From assembly GCF_041435195.1 (NCBI RefSeq), contig NZ_CP108106.1, positions 3,224,001 to 3,288,000 on the forward strand: a DNA stretch of 64,000 nt, read 5' to 3'. The translations under genes were made by a program, and so were the position numbers. Source of the stretch: Streptomyces sp. NBC_00224. GTDB lineage: Bacteria > Actinomycetota > Actinomycetes > Streptomycetales > Streptomycetaceae. Shown piece after piece: positions 34,481 to 43,263 of the stretch (position 1 is its first letter; each line of letters opens with the position of its first letter). A model generated the notes under the pieces. That model ran no database searches, was not told the origin of the DNA, and worked only from the letters and a program-made list of their open reading frames with translations.

Positions 34481-34927
34481 ATGGATGACGCCAACCCTAC
34501 CCAGCCCAAGACCACGACCCCGCCCGCACCCGGTAGCCGCCCCTCGGTACGCGTCGACCAGGCCCTTTCCGACGACCTCGCCGTCATCATGAGCACGGGC
34601 GGTACGTTCGCCGACGCTGTCCGACAGGCCGTCGGACAGCTCGCCGACATGTACCGGACCGCTTGGGCGCACGGCGTATGCCCGGACGGCACCGCGCCGA
34701 CGCTGCTCAACTACCAACTACGCCGTCAGGCCCAGCCCGAGCCCGCTACCAGCGGGTATGACCGGCCGTCGGACAGGTCGACCGTCCGCGCACCGCGCCC
34801 GCTGGGCCGTCTGCTCCCCAGTCCGCCGCCCGGCCCCCACCTGCCCACGGCGTACGCCGACACTGTGCTCGGCCGTCCGACAGGGCAGCAGCCGCGACCG
34901 GACGCCGAGCGCGCCGCCCGCGCGTGA
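34481..34927 (+). CDS. Ribbon-helix-helix-like small protein
   Basis: The 148-aa protein has an N-terminal segment SVRVDQALSDDLAVIMSTGGTFADAVRQAVGQLADMYRTAW, which has the beta-helix-helix pattern of RHH DNA-binding proteins, followed by a Pro-rich tail. It is the last gene before the late promoter. A role in late-gene control is possible. Confidence 0.5.
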   Translation: MDDANPTQPKTTTPPAPGSRPSVRVDQALSDDLAVIMSTGGTFADAVRQAVGQLADMYRTAWAHGVCPDGTAPTLLNYQLRRQAQPEPATSGYDRPSDRSTVRAPRPLGRLLPSPPPGPHLPTAYADTVLGRPTGQQPRPDAERAARA

Positions 34928-34943
34928 GGCCGCCCGAACCCCC

Positions 34944-34973
34944 TTGCGCCGTTATCGTTCCGTGACCTAGAGT
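34944..34973 (+). promoter_or_regulatory. Probable late-operon promoter
   Basis: TTGCGC (34944-34949) and TAGAGT (34968-34973) with an 18-bp spacer, in the gap before the terminase genes. The strong hairpin that follows at 35015-35049 would have to be read through, or serves as a leader structure. Confidence 0.55.
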
Positions 34974-35014
34974 TGGGTCCGTCTTCGGCGTGCCCGGAAA
35001 CGGACGCCTTTCCC

Positions 35015-35049
35015 GAACGCCCCGCCGCTACCCCAGCGGCGGGGCGTTC
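35015..35049 (+). terminator. Strong stem-loop before the packaging genes
   Basis: GAACGCCCCGCCGCT and AGCGGCGGGGCGTTC form a perfect 15-bp stem with an ACCCC loop. It lies between the late promoter and the terminase small subunit. It may insulate early from late transcription, or act as an antitermination target. Confidence 0.65.
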
Positions 35050-35078
35050 GTATGCCCGCGGCGAGGAGGTGACCGCCC

Positions 35079-35612
35079 GTGGTGCGCCCTATCGACGACC
35101 GCGACCGCGAACAGGTCCGCCGCCTGCATGCCCAAGGCAAGGCGCGCAACGAGATCGCCCGAGCGATCAAGCGGTCGCCCTCGACCGTCTCGAAGATCGC
35201 CGCGGCATGCGACCCGCCGCTCACCTTCGAGCGCAGCCCCGAAGTCGTCGCTGCCACCGAAGCGCGCCGCATCGACCTCGCCGCGCGCCGCGCCCAGCTC
35301 GCCGAGCAGCTGCACACCGACGCCGAGCGGCTACGCGCGCAGCTGTGGGAGCCGACCACCCTTGGGGCGTTCGGTGGCAAGGACAACGTGTGGTCCGAGA
35401 CCCGCCTCGACCGGCCCACGTTCGGCGATCAACGCCAGATCCTCGCCGCGGCCGGAACTGCGATCGAGAAGTCGATCAAGCTCGCCCCCGCTGAGGGCGG
35501 CGAGGACGCTACCCAGGTCCGTTCGATGCTCGGCGCACTTGGCGAGGCACTGACCCGCGCCGCCGACGATGACGAGGACGCCGACGAGGACGGAGGCGCC
35601 GCCGGGGGGTGA
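35079..35612 (+). CDS. Terminase small subunit-like HTH protein
   Basis: The 177-aa protein begins with a helix-turn-helix (RDREQVRRLHAQGKARNEIARAIKRSPSTVSKIAAAC, residues about 6-45), a coiled-coil-like middle and a very acidic C-terminus (ADDDEDADEDGG). Position directly before the terminase large subunit and the DNA-binding N-terminus make it the probable small subunit, which recognises the packaging site. GTG 35079 is preceded by GGAGG. Confidence 0.75.
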   Translation: MVRPIDDRDREQVRRLHAQGKARNEIARAIKRSPSTVSKIAAACDPPLTFERSPEVVAATEARRIDLAARRAQLAEQLHTDAERLRAQLWEPTTLGAFGGKDNVWSETRLDRPTFGDQRQILAAAGTAIEKSIKLAPAEGGEDATQVRSMLGALGEALTRAADDDEDADEDGGAAGG

Positions 35613-35615
35613 GCG

Positions 35616-36881
35616 TTGCTTGACCTCGACCTCGACGCCCTGCCCCTGTCCCGCAAGCAGCTGCGCAGCATCGGCCGCGCCGAAGCACGTATCAACTTGT
35701 GGCATGGGTCGGTTCGGTCCGGCAAGACGATCGCGAGTCTGCTTGCGTTCGTGATCGCAGTCGCCGCGGCCGGCCCTTCTGGGCTGATCATCATCTGTGG
35801 CCGATCGCTTCAGACGATCGAACGCAACTGCCTCGAACCGCTCCAAGACGTGGCGCTGTTCGGGCCGCTCGCCCGCCACGTCCACCACACCCGGGGCGCG
35901 ACGACAGCAACGATCCTCGGCCGCACCGTCCACCTGATCGGCGCCGCAGACACCCGCGCCGAGGGCCGCCTACGCGGCCTTACCGCGCAGCTCGCCTACG
36001 TCGACGAGGCCACCCTCTTGCCCGAGGGATTTTGGACGCAGCTACTCGCCCGCCTCAGCACGCCTCAAGCTCGCCTGTACGCGACCACGAACCCCGACTC
36101 GCCGCGGCACTGGCTCAAGACCGGGTATCTCGACCGCGCCCACGAACTGAACCTTCGGGCCTGGCATTTCAAGCTCGCCGACAACCCGTCGCTGTCGCGC
36201 GAGTACGTCGCCGCCCTCGCCGCCGAGTACGTCGGCTTGTGGCGCAGGCGCATGATCGACGGCGCGTGGGTCGTCGCCGAGGGCGCCATCTACGACATGT
36301 GGGACGAGCCGCGCCACGTCGTGACCGACCTCCCCGAGATGCGCCGGTACTGGGCCGGAGTGGACTACGGCACCACCAACCCGTTTGCTGCACTGCTGCT
36401 CGGCGACGGCATCGACGGCCGCCTGTACGTCGTTGCCGAGTGGCGCCACGACTCCCGCGGCCGGCACCGCAGCATGACCGACGCCCAGTACAGCCATGCC
36501 GTACGGGCGTGGCTCGACGGCCTCGGCATCACGCCCGAGTGGACGTTCGTTGACCCGTCGGCCGCGTCGTTCTCTACGCAGATGTGGCAGGACGGATATC
36601 CGGGCCTCGCCCGCGCGAGCAACGACGTTGCCGACGGAATCCGCAGCGTCTCCAGTCTGCTCGCCGCCGGCCGCCTGCTCGTACACGAGTCGTGCGAGGG
36701 ACTGCTCGGCGAGCTCCCCGGTTACAGCTGGGACCCGAAGGCCACCGCGCGCGGCGAGGACGCCCCGTTGAAGGTCGACGACCACAGCGCCGACGCGCTG
36801 CGCTACGTCGTCCACTCGACCGCGCACGAGTGGCGCCACCTGCTCACGACGCCAAAGGAGGCAACCCGTGCCCCTGCCTGA
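35616..36881 (+). CDS. Terminase large subunit
   Basis: The 421-aa protein has Walker A GSVRSGKTIAS (about residue 31), Walker B LAYVDEATLLPE (about 126), the coupling motif ATTNPD, and a C-terminal nuclease domain (WAGVDYGTTNPFAALLLGDG; TFVDPSAASF; DDHSADALRY) with acidic metal ligands. It belongs to the PBSX/XtmB-like type. It packages DNA into the prohead and cuts concatemers. TTG 35616 follows GGGGGGTGA. Confidence 0.94.
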   Translation: MLDLDLDALPLSRKQLRSIGRAEARINLWHGSVRSGKTIASLLAFVIAVAAAGPSGLIIICGRSLQTIERNCLEPLQDVALFGPLARHVHHTRGATTATILGRTVHLIGAADTRAEGRLRGLTAQLAYVDEATLLPEGFWTQLLARLSTPQARLYATTNPDSPRHWLKTGYLDRAHELNLRAWHFKLADNPSLSREYVAALAAEYVGLWRRRMIDGAWVVAEGAIYDMWDEPRHVVTDLPEMRRYWAGVDYGTTNPFAALLLGDGIDGRLYVVAEWRHDSRGRHRSMTDAQYSHAVRAWLDGLGITPEWTFVDPSAASFSTQMWQDGYPGLARASNDVADGIRSVSSLLAAGRLLVHESCEGLLGELPGYSWDPKATARGEDAPLKVDDHSADALRYVVHSTAHEWRHLLTTPKEATRAPA

Positions 36882-38349
36882 CAACGGCGCCGCGTGGCCC
36901 CCGCCGCAGTGGGCCCCGTACTACGACGAGATGCGCCTTGACGACGCGTGGTACAGCGGCGACCCGCGCCGCCTCGCCCGCCTCTACACCAGCCACAAGC
37001 GGCCGGCCGAGCGTCGGCGCCTGTGGGGCCGACGCTCCGTCGAGCATCGCACCGGACGCCGCGACCACCGTCTACACGTCCCGTTGCCGGGCGACATCGC
37101 GAGCACGTCGGCCGACCTGCTGTTCGCGGACATGCCGACGATCACCGTCGAGGACACCGCCACACAGGCCCGCCTCGACCAGCTGCTCGACGAGGGCCGC
37201 GCGCAACAGACGTTCCTCGGCGCCGCCGAGCAGGCCGCCGCCCTGTCCGGGGTGTTCCTGCGCATCACATGGGACCGCGACCTAGCCTCGCGCCCCCTGC
37301 TCACTGTCATGCAGCCCGACGCGGCCCTGCCCGAGTTCCGATGGGGGATGCTGCGCGCCGTCAACTTCTGGCGCGAGCTGGACGGCTCCGACGGGGCCAC
37401 CGTGTGGCGGCACATCGAGCGCCACGAGCCGGGCCGCATCGTGCACACCCTGTACGAGGGGACCACCGACAACATCGGTCGCGCTGTCCCCCTCAGCGAG
37501 CACCCCGAGACGGCCGAACTAGTCGACTCCCTCGACGCCGACGGGCAGTCGGTCAGCACTGGCATACGTGACCTGACCGCCGCGTACGTCCCGAACATGC
37601 TGCCCAACCGGCTGCACCGCGGCTCCCCAGTCGGGCGCAGCGACTACGCCGCCCCGCTGTACGGCCTGTTCGACGCGCTCGACGAGACGTGGACAAGTTG
37701 GATGCGCGACATCCGCCTCGCCCGCGCTCGGCTGATCGTGCCCGACGGGTACCTGCACAACGAGGGCCCCGGGCAGGGTGCATCGTGGGACGAGGACCGC
37801 GAGGTATGGCACTCCCTCAAGATGCCCCCGAACGAGGGCGCCGGAATCACCCTGGCCCAGTTCGACATCAGGGTCGAGGAACACCGCGCCAGCACCGAGG
37901 CGATCATGCGGCAGGCGGCACAGGCCGCCGGGTACTCGCCGCAGTCGTTCGGCCTCGACGGCGACGGGCAGCCCGTCACCGCGACCGAGGTCGACAACCG
38001 CGCCGCCCGCTCGATGGTGACCCGGAAGAAGAAGGCCGGGTATTGGCGCCATCCGTTGGCCGACATGGTGCATGTCCTGTTGCAGCTGGACGCGGTCGTG
38101 TTCGGCTCACGGATCACGCCCGCGCGCCCGCGCGTGGAGTTCGGCGACGGCGTTGCCGAATCCGAGCAGGCGACCGCCACCACGCTTGACCTGCTCAACC
38201 GCGCGGGGGCTGTCTCTACCGGAACCAAGGTCAAGATCCTTCATCCGGAATGGGACGACAGCACTGTTGCCGCCGAGGTCGCCGCGATCCTCGCCGAGAG
38301 CGGCGCCGCCGCGCCTGATCCAGTCGGGGCTTTCCCTCTCGCTGCATAA
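36868..38349 (+). CDS. Phage portal protein
   Basis: The 493-aa protein matches the SPP1 gp6/A118-type portal: N-terminal wing, RRDHRLHVPLPGDIASTSADLLFADMPTI, then central DALDETWTSWMRDIRLARARLIVPDGYL and the stem region QAAGYSPQSFGLDGDGQPVTATEVDNRAARSM. It forms the dodecameric vertex for DNA entry. GTG 36868 overlaps terminase by 14 nt and has AAAGGAGG upstream. The end of the gene adjoins a low-G+C inserted block, so the last residues may be changed. Confidence 0.92.
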   Translation: MPLPDNGAAWPPPQWAPYYDEMRLDDAWYSGDPRRLARLYTSHKRPAERRRLWGRRSVEHRTGRRDHRLHVPLPGDIASTSADLLFADMPTITVEDTATQARLDQLLDEGRAQQTFLGAAEQAAALSGVFLRITWDRDLASRPLLTVMQPDAALPEFRWGMLRAVNFWRELDGSDGATVWRHIERHEPGRIVHTLYEGTTDNIGRAVPLSEHPETAELVDSLDADGQSVSTGIRDLTAAYVPNMLPNRLHRGSPVGRSDYAAPLYGLFDALDETWTSWMRDIRLARARLIVPDGYLHNEGPGQGASWDEDREVWHSLKMPPNEGAGITLAQFDIRVEEHRASTEAIMRQAAQAAGYSPQSFGLDGDGQPVTATEVDNRAARSMVTRKKKAGYWRHPLADMVHVLLQLDAVVFGSRITPARPRVEFGDGVAESEQATATTLDLLNRAGAVSTGTKVKILHPEWDDSTVAAEVAAILAESGAAAPDPVGAFPLAA

Positions 38350-38364
38350 ATAAATCGGGCAGCA

Positions 38365-39096
38365 TCAAGGAGACAGGGATAGCTCACCCGTTAACCAGGC
38401 CGTGAGGAGAGCCACCGGGATTCCCACAACGAGAATAATCGATGAGGCCAGCAAGCCGAGGTTAGCCTGCACCATCCACTGCCGAAAGTCACCACGACTA
38501 TACGGCAACACTTTCACACTTCCCCGCTGACGACCCAGCATACTAAGAAGCCCCATAGTCGCCGAAAAAGCGGCCGGGAACAAGTCATGATAGCGCCGAG
38601 GCATAGAACTCTCAAATTCCTGAAACCACGAAAATTGAATTAGGCTGCGAAACATCACCCACGGCATCCATGGCCACTTATAGCAAAATAGAGTAGTCCA
38701 AAATGCGGCCGCGTACCCACCAGCACTTTGAGCGTCCCAGAAGCGTCGCACCCAGGTCCGCCTCGCACCTCGGAAGACGTTGTTGATCTCAGTCTTGAGA
38801 TACTGCTCAACATCTGCGGAGTAATCTACCCTCGCCGTCCTGAAGTCGATAACAATACTCGGACCTTCCGCGCGAAATTGCAGATGATTCAAATCGCGAG
38901 TGCGCGCCATCTTCAGGTCAGCAACTGCGTGAACCATTGAATCCCCGGGATGAATTGAGGCCCGCTGGGCACCGCTACAAAGAATCCCATAAATATCGTC
39001 CAAGTCTTCCAGCCATAACCTGACCCCTGGGATCTTTGCCGACTCCGGATATCGCAGAGGCGGATCAGTCGGGTACAGATAACTGCCCATAATCAT
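38365..39096 (-). CDS. Low-G+C leftward cargo gene (moron), putative membrane protein
   Basis: The 243-aa protein has no recognised family. It has an N-terminal soluble part (VRLWLEDLDDIYGILCSGAQRASIHPGD...HLQFRAEGPSIVIDFRTARVDYSADVEQYLKTEINNVFRGARR), a hydrophobic aromatic stretch (AAFWTTLFCYKWPWMPWVMF) and a C-terminal transmembrane helix (GLLASSIILVVGIPVALLTAWL). It lies against the direction of the late operon, between portal and minor capsid genes. Its DNA is near half G+C against about 70% around it, and it carries a TTA leucine codon (38392-38394). Its position and composition mark it as acquired cargo. Confidence 0.8.
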   Translation of the reverse strand: MIMGSYLYPTDPPLRYPESAKIPGVRLWLEDLDDIYGILCSGAQRASIHPGDSMVHAVADLKMARTRDLNHLQFRAEGPSIVIDFRTARVDYSADVEQYLKTEINNVFRGARRTWVRRFWDAQSAGGYAAAFWTTLFCYKWPWMPWVMFRSLIQFSWFQEFESSMPRRYHDLFPAAFSATMGLLSMLGRQRGSVKVLPYSRGDFRQWMVQANLGLLASSIILVVGIPVALLTAWLTGELSLSP

Positions 39097-39126
39097 CAGA
39101 GTATCGCCGCATCCGACCCGAGGGGA

Positions 39127-39146
39127 AGAGGGTTACAAAACCCTCT
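39127..39146 (-). promoter_or_regulatory. Hairpin in the upstream region of the moron
   Basis: AGAGGGTT-ACAA-AACCCTCT is a perfect 8-bp stem. Read leftwards it sits 30 bp before the moron start as a possible leader structure. Rightwards it precedes the minor capsid gene. The flanking sequence is AT-rich and may contain the moron promoter. Confidence 0.45.
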
Positions 39147-39204
39147 ATCGATAATTTATTCGAGTCGATCATTCCGGGGGTTAAAGATCGCTATCCATCC
39201 CGGC

Positions 39205-41403
39205 ATGGTCGAGCCCCTTGCCAAGCGCACACGCGACCTATACGCCGCCGCGGAGGAACGTCTACTCAGTATCATCGCCCGCCAGTTGGCCGACGGCCTC
39301 GACGCCCCCGGATGGGCCGAGCGCAAGCTCGCCGCCGTCCAGGCGTTGCGCCGCAGCGCGCAGGGGGTCGTCGACGAGTTGGGCAAGGCCGTGACCCTCG
39401 ACGTGTTCGACGTGGTCGCCGAGGCGTACAACGAAGGGCACCGGGCCGCGGTCGCCGAACTTGGCGCCCTGTCCGACACCGCCCGCGCACTGGTCGACGA
39501 CGTGACACCCAATGCGCAGGCTGTGGACAGGCTCGCCGCCGAGACTGTCGACCGCGTCACCTCAACGCACCGCAGCATTCTGCGGGCCGTCGTCGACATC
39601 TTCCGGGCCGTCGTTGCCGAGGTCACCGCAACGCCCCTGCTCGGGACCGGCACCCGCAGGCAAGCCACCCAGGACGCCATGCGCCGGTTTGCCGACGCGG
39701 GCATCCGGGCGTTCACGGACCGCGCCGGCCGCCGTTGGCAGCTCACCTCTTACGCCGAGATGGCGGTACGCACGTCCGTTGCCCGCGCCGCGACCGAGGC
39801 GCACATGCGGACCCTGTCCGATGCCGGTATCGAGTTGGTCGTCGTGTCCGACGCCCCGCGCGAGTGCCCGCTGTGCCGCCCGTGGGAGGGCCGCGTACTG
39901 GCCATCGAGGGGCCCGGCGGCGAGCGTACGGTCGAGGTCGAGCACGCCGTCGACGACGGCCGCATGATCCCCGTCAAGGTGGCGGGAACCCTCGACGAGG
40001 CCCGCCTCACCGGATTCCAACACCCCAACTGCCGACACAGCGTGTCCGCCTACACCCCAGGGCTCACCCGCACCGAGCAGGCCAAGCCCGACCCCGCCGG
40101 GTACGAGGCCGGACAGCGGCAGCGCGCCATCGAACGCAAGATCAGGCAGTACAAGCGGCGCGAGGCCGCCGCCGTCACCCCCGAGGCCAAGCAAGCGGCC
40201 CGGATCAAGGTCCGCCAGTGGCAAGGCGCCATGCGCACGCACCTTGGCGCGCACCCCGACTTGCGGCGCTTGCGCCAGCGCGAGCAGCCCGGAGCCTCGA
40301 ACCTTCCCGAGCCGCGCCGCGAGGCGACGCCCGAGCAGGTCGAGGCCGCCCGCCTGTGGTCGGGCGACGAGCGGACCCCGCGCGAGATGAGCGACGACCA
40401 GCTCGCCGCCGCCGAGGGGTCCCGTCTGCTCGACGACCGCGCCCGCGCGCGCGTCGAGGCCGAGGCCGACCGCCGCGACCTCGACGACCTGCTCGCCCGC
40501 ATCACGCCCGGCGGCACCCTCGCCGAGGACCTGACGCAGTTCGGCGACAGCGAGCTCGCCCGCGCGTACCGGCACCTCGACGACGGGGATGCACTGCGCG
40601 TCATGGCGGAGATGGACCGGCGCGACCGTGCCGCCCAACTCCCCGACATCAAGCCCGAGTTGGTCGGCTTGTCCGACCAACACCTCGCCGCCCGCGCCCG
40701 CGGAGCCGACGAGAGAACGCTCGGCCTGCTCGCCACCGAGGCAGCCCGCCGCGACCTGCTCGCCCGGATCTTCCCCGGCGGACAGCTGCGCGACGACCTC
40801 GCGGACCTGTCCGACGACGACCTCGCCTGGGCCATGCAGTACGCCGACCCGGGCGAACTGCGCGGGATCGCCGCCGAGTTGGACCGACGCGACGCCGTCG
40901 ACCCGCCCACGCCAGCCGACAGCGACGACCCAGTTGCCGACCTGCTCGCCGACCGCGACGCCCTCGCCGACGCCATGGCCCCCGCGCCTGACCCGGAGCA
41001 GTGGGGGCGCCTCGCCGACGACGAGACGTTCGCCGCCGAGGCCGCCGCCCTCGCCGCCGGCCAGGAGCAGGAGGGCGACACCGACGAGCGGCACGTCATC
41101 ACCCGCCGCGAGGCCCGCGCCCTGTACGACGAGTACGTCTATCGCCAGTACCTCCAGGCCGAAGAGGACTGCAACGGCTACTTGCTCAACAAGAAGGCCA
41201 GCGCCGCCGGTATCAACGCGGTATCCCTGTTCAGCGGGCCCGCGCGCATCGCGTACGCGCGGGCGTCCGACGAGCTGAAACAGTGGTGGGCCGAACATGG
41301 TCGGCTCACTCAGGCAGAGTTCATCGAGCAGGTAGTCGGCAAGCCCCAGCGATGGGCCACCGGCGCCCGTAAGAACGAGTCCGACCACCAGAACAAGCGA
41401 TAG
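39205..41403 (+). CDS. Phage minor capsid protein (MuF-like) with repeat-rich C-terminal extension
   Basis: The 732-aa protein has an N-terminal minor-capsid domain with the metal-binding pattern CPLCRPWEG (about residue 225) and HPNCRHSVSAYTPG (about 275), as in phage minor capsid protein 2. The C-terminal 370 residues contain four imperfect units of about 36-55 residues: (S/G)D..LA.A....D...L..(M/I)A.E.DRRD. The end (EDCNGYLLNKKASAAGINAVSLFSGPARIAYARASDELKQWW) looks like a separate small domain. ATG 39205 lacks a ribosome-binding site, probably because the cargo block separates it from the portal gene. Confidence 0.85.
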   Translation: MVEPLAKRTRDLYAAAEERLLSIIARQLADGLDAPGWAERKLAAVQALRRSAQGVVDELGKAVTLDVFDVVAEAYNEGHRAAVAELGALSDTARALVDDVTPNAQAVDRLAAETVDRVTSTHRSILRAVVDIFRAVVAEVTATPLLGTGTRRQATQDAMRRFADAGIRAFTDRAGRRWQLTSYAEMAVRTSVARAATEAHMRTLSDAGIELVVVSDAPRECPLCRPWEGRVLAIEGPGGERTVEVEHAVDDGRMIPVKVAGTLDEARLTGFQHPNCRHSVSAYTPGLTRTEQAKPDPAGYEAGQRQRAIERKIRQYKRREAAAVTPEAKQAARIKVRQWQGAMRTHLGAHPDLRRLRQREQPGASNLPEPRREATPEQVEAARLWSGDERTPREMSDDQLAAAEGSRLLDDRARARVEAEADRRDLDDLLARITPGGTLAEDLTQFGDSELARAYRHLDDGDALRVMAEMDRRDRAAQLPDIKPELVGLSDQHLAARARGADERTLGLLATEAARRDLLARIFPGGQLRDDLADLSDDDLAWAMQYADPGELRGIAAELDRRDAVDPPTPADSDDPVADLLADRDALADAMAPAPDPEQWGRLADDETFAAEAAALAAGQEQEGDTDERHVITRREARALYDEYVYRQYLQAEEDCNGYLLNKKASAAGINAVSLFSGPARIAYARASDELKQWWAEHGRLTQAEFIEQVVGKPQRWATGARKNESDHQNKR

Positions 41404-41413
41404 GGGGCGCAGC

Positions 41414-41587
41414 GTGGGTACACGCGAGGACATCGTCGAGGCAGTCACGGCCGGCCGCGACGCCGGGAAGCGGGGCGACCCGCCGACTGTCTGCCCCTAC
41501 CCGCGCACGTCGACGCTGCGTACCGCATGGATTCGGGGATACGCCGAGTCGCGCCCTGTGTCGTCCCAGCCCGAGACGGCCGTCTAG
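41414..41587 (+). CDS. Rmf/CrpP-fold small protein
   Basis: The 57-aa product (GTG 41414, GGGGGC upstream) has the pattern AVTAGRDAGKRGDPPTVCPY...TLRTAWIRGYAESRPVS, the G-R-x-A...PYP...L..AW..GY signature of the Rmf/CrpP family. Rmf inactivates ribosomes, but phage and plasmid members are of mostly unknown role. It lies between minor capsid and scaffold genes and is followed by a strong terminator. Confidence 0.75.
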   Translation: MGTREDIVEAVTAGRDAGKRGDPPTVCPYPRTSTLRTAWIRGYAESRPVSSQPETAV

Positions 41588-41611
41588 CGCACACCAGCAG
41601 AACCACCCCAG

Positions 41612-41637
41612 GGGCCCGCCAGGAGCGGGCCCTTTTT
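41612..41637 (+). terminator. Intrinsic terminator within the head operon
   Basis: GGGCCCGC-CAGGA-GCGGGCCC followed by TTTTT. A textbook intrinsic terminator between the Rmf/CrpP-like gene and the scaffold gene. It should reduce transcription into the capsid genes unless read through or antiterminated. Confidence 0.85.
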
Positions 41638-41692
41638 GCATGTCCGCACGCGTCCGCCAGGAGCAGGCGCCCACCGCACCAGGAGTGCACCC

Positions 41693-42370
41693 ATGAGCGA
41701 GACCTCGACGACCTCCGCAGCGCCGCAGGGCGACCCGACCGCGCCGACCGGGCAGGGCCCGACCGGCACCGCGCCGACACCGTCCGCGCCCCCGGCCCCC
41801 GTTGCGCCGCAGGGTGAGGACAGCGCCGCAACCATCGCCCGCCTCGAATCCGACCTCGCCGCCGCTCGCGCCGAGGCCGGAAAGCAGCGCGTCACCGCGA
41901 AGGAAAAGGCCGCCGAGGAGGCCCGTACGCAGCTTGCGCAGGACATCGGCCGCGCCCTCGGCATCGTTCCCGAGGGCGAGCCCGCCGACCCTGCCCAGCT
42001 CACCGCCCAGCTCACCGCCTCGCAGGCACAGGCACGGCAGACCGCGGTCGAACTGGCCGTGTACCGGCACGCCGCCGCGGCCGGGGGCGACGCCGACGCC
42101 CTGCTCGACTCCCGCACGTTCGCCGCCTCGCTCGCCGAGGTCGACCCGGCCGATACCGCTGCCGTACAGGCAGCGATCACCGCCGCCGTCACCGCAAACC
42201 CGAAGCTCGCCGCCGCACCGGCCGCGCCCGCACGCGGCGGGGCGGAGTTCTCCGGGGCGCCGAGCGGCGGAGTCACCCCGACCCAGTTCGCCGCCATGGA
42301 CTACGCCGCCCGCGCCGAGCTGTTCCAGACCGACCCCGACACCTACCGGCGCCTCGCCGGGACCCCATAA
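41693..42370 (+). CDS. Capsid scaffold-like protein
   Basis: The 225-aa protein has a Pro/Thr/Ala-rich N-terminus, a coiled-coil middle (AATIARLESDLAAARAEAGKQRVTAKEKAAEEARTQLAQDI) and an acidic/alanine-rich rest, ending MDYAARAELFQTDPDTYRRLAG. The length, composition and place just before the capsid gene fit a scaffold. ATG 41693 follows AGGAG. Confidence 0.8.
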   Translation: MSETSTTSAAPQGDPTAPTGQGPTGTAPTPSAPPAPVAPQGEDSAATIARLESDLAAARAEAGKQRVTAKEKAAEEARTQLAQDIGRALGIVPEGEPADPAQLTAQLTASQAQARQTAVELAVYRHAAAAGGDADALLDSRTFAASLAEVDPADTAAVQAAITAAVTANPKLAAAPAAPARGGAEFSGAPSGGVTPTQFAAMDYAARAELFQTDPDTYRRLAGTP

Positions 42371-42385
42371 CAAAGGAGGGCCCGC

Positions 42386-43240
42386 GTGCCCCTGACGACC
42401 GCCGCAAATCTGATCGTTCCCGAAGTCTGGGCCGACATGGCACAGGCCAAGTTCACCGGCACCGTACGTGTCATGGGCAGTGGTGCCGTCGTCACCGACG
42501 ACACACTCGTCGGCCAGCCCGGCGACAAGATCAACTTTCCGAAGTGGGCTGCGCTTGGCGAGCTGGATGACCTCACCGAGGGCACCGCCATGGCCACCAG
42601 CGTCATGACCCAGGCGGCAAGCAAGGCCGTTATTCAGGAGGCGGGCAAGGCTGTTGAGATCACCGACAAGGCCATGTTGACCGGTCTCGGCGACGCGCGC
42701 GGCGAGGCACAGCGCCAGTTCGGCATTCTCGCCGCCCGCAAGGTCGACGCCGCCCTCATTGCCCAGGCGCAGGCGGACGAGACCGCGCAGGGAGGCGGCA
42801 AGCCGTACCAGTTCACCACCGCGGCCGGGAAGACCCGGTTCACGTGGGGGGACGCGATCGTTCCCGCGCTCGCTCAGTTCGGCGACGAGTGGGAGCCGGC
42901 CGAGTTCGCCGGGTTGTTCCTCAACTCCGCTCAGCAGGCCGAGGCGTTCGCCGACCCGCAGTTCATCGACGCATCCAAGCTCGGCGGCGACACCCCGGTA
43001 CGCACGGGCCAGATCGGCGCCATCGCCGGACTGCCCGTGTTCATCACGAACCGGATCGCTGCGGGCAAGTTCATGATCCTAAAGAACAACAGCCTTGGCG
43101 CCCTCTACAAGCGCCGCCCCCTCGTCGAGACCGACCGCGACATCCTCAAGCGCACCACCGTGATCACCACGAACGTCCATTACGCCGTCAAGCGCCTCGA
43201 CGACAAGGGCGTCTGCGTCGGCACCCTCGCCGCCACCTGA
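42386..43240 (+). CDS. Major capsid protein
   Basis: The 284-aa protein (MPLTTAANLIVPEVWADMAQAKFTGTVRV...GQPGDKINFPKWAALGELDDLTEGTAM...LLVETDRDILKRTTV type) has the HK97-like/N4 gp56 capsid layout. It forms the icosahedral shell. GTG 42386 is preceded by AAAGGAGGG, the strongest ribosome-binding site in the operon, fitting high expression. Confidence 0.9.
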   Translation: MPLTTAANLIVPEVWADMAQAKFTGTVRVMGSGAVVTDDTLVGQPGDKINFPKWAALGELDDLTEGTAMATSVMTQAASKAVIQEAGKAVEITDKAMLTGLGDARGEAQRQFGILAARKVDAALIAQAQADETAQGGGKPYQFTTAAGKTRFTWGDAIVPALAQFGDEWEPAEFAGLFLNSAQQAEAFADPQFIDASKLGGDTPVRTGQIGAIAGLPVFITNRIAAGKFMILKNNSLGALYKRRPLVETDRDILKRTTVITTNVHYAVKRLDDKGVCVGTLAAT

Positions 43241-43263
43241 CCGGGAAGGAGAAACGTTCCCCC

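Noticed and set aside
35052..35072. A six-codon frame (MPAARR) ending in the terminase ribosome-binding site
   Set aside because: Too short to support; the overlap with the ribosome-binding site is likely chance.
39562..41448. A 628-codon antisense frame in the minor capsid gene
   Set aside because: Composition is that of a shadow frame; the sense strand encodes the minor capsid protein with its zinc motif.
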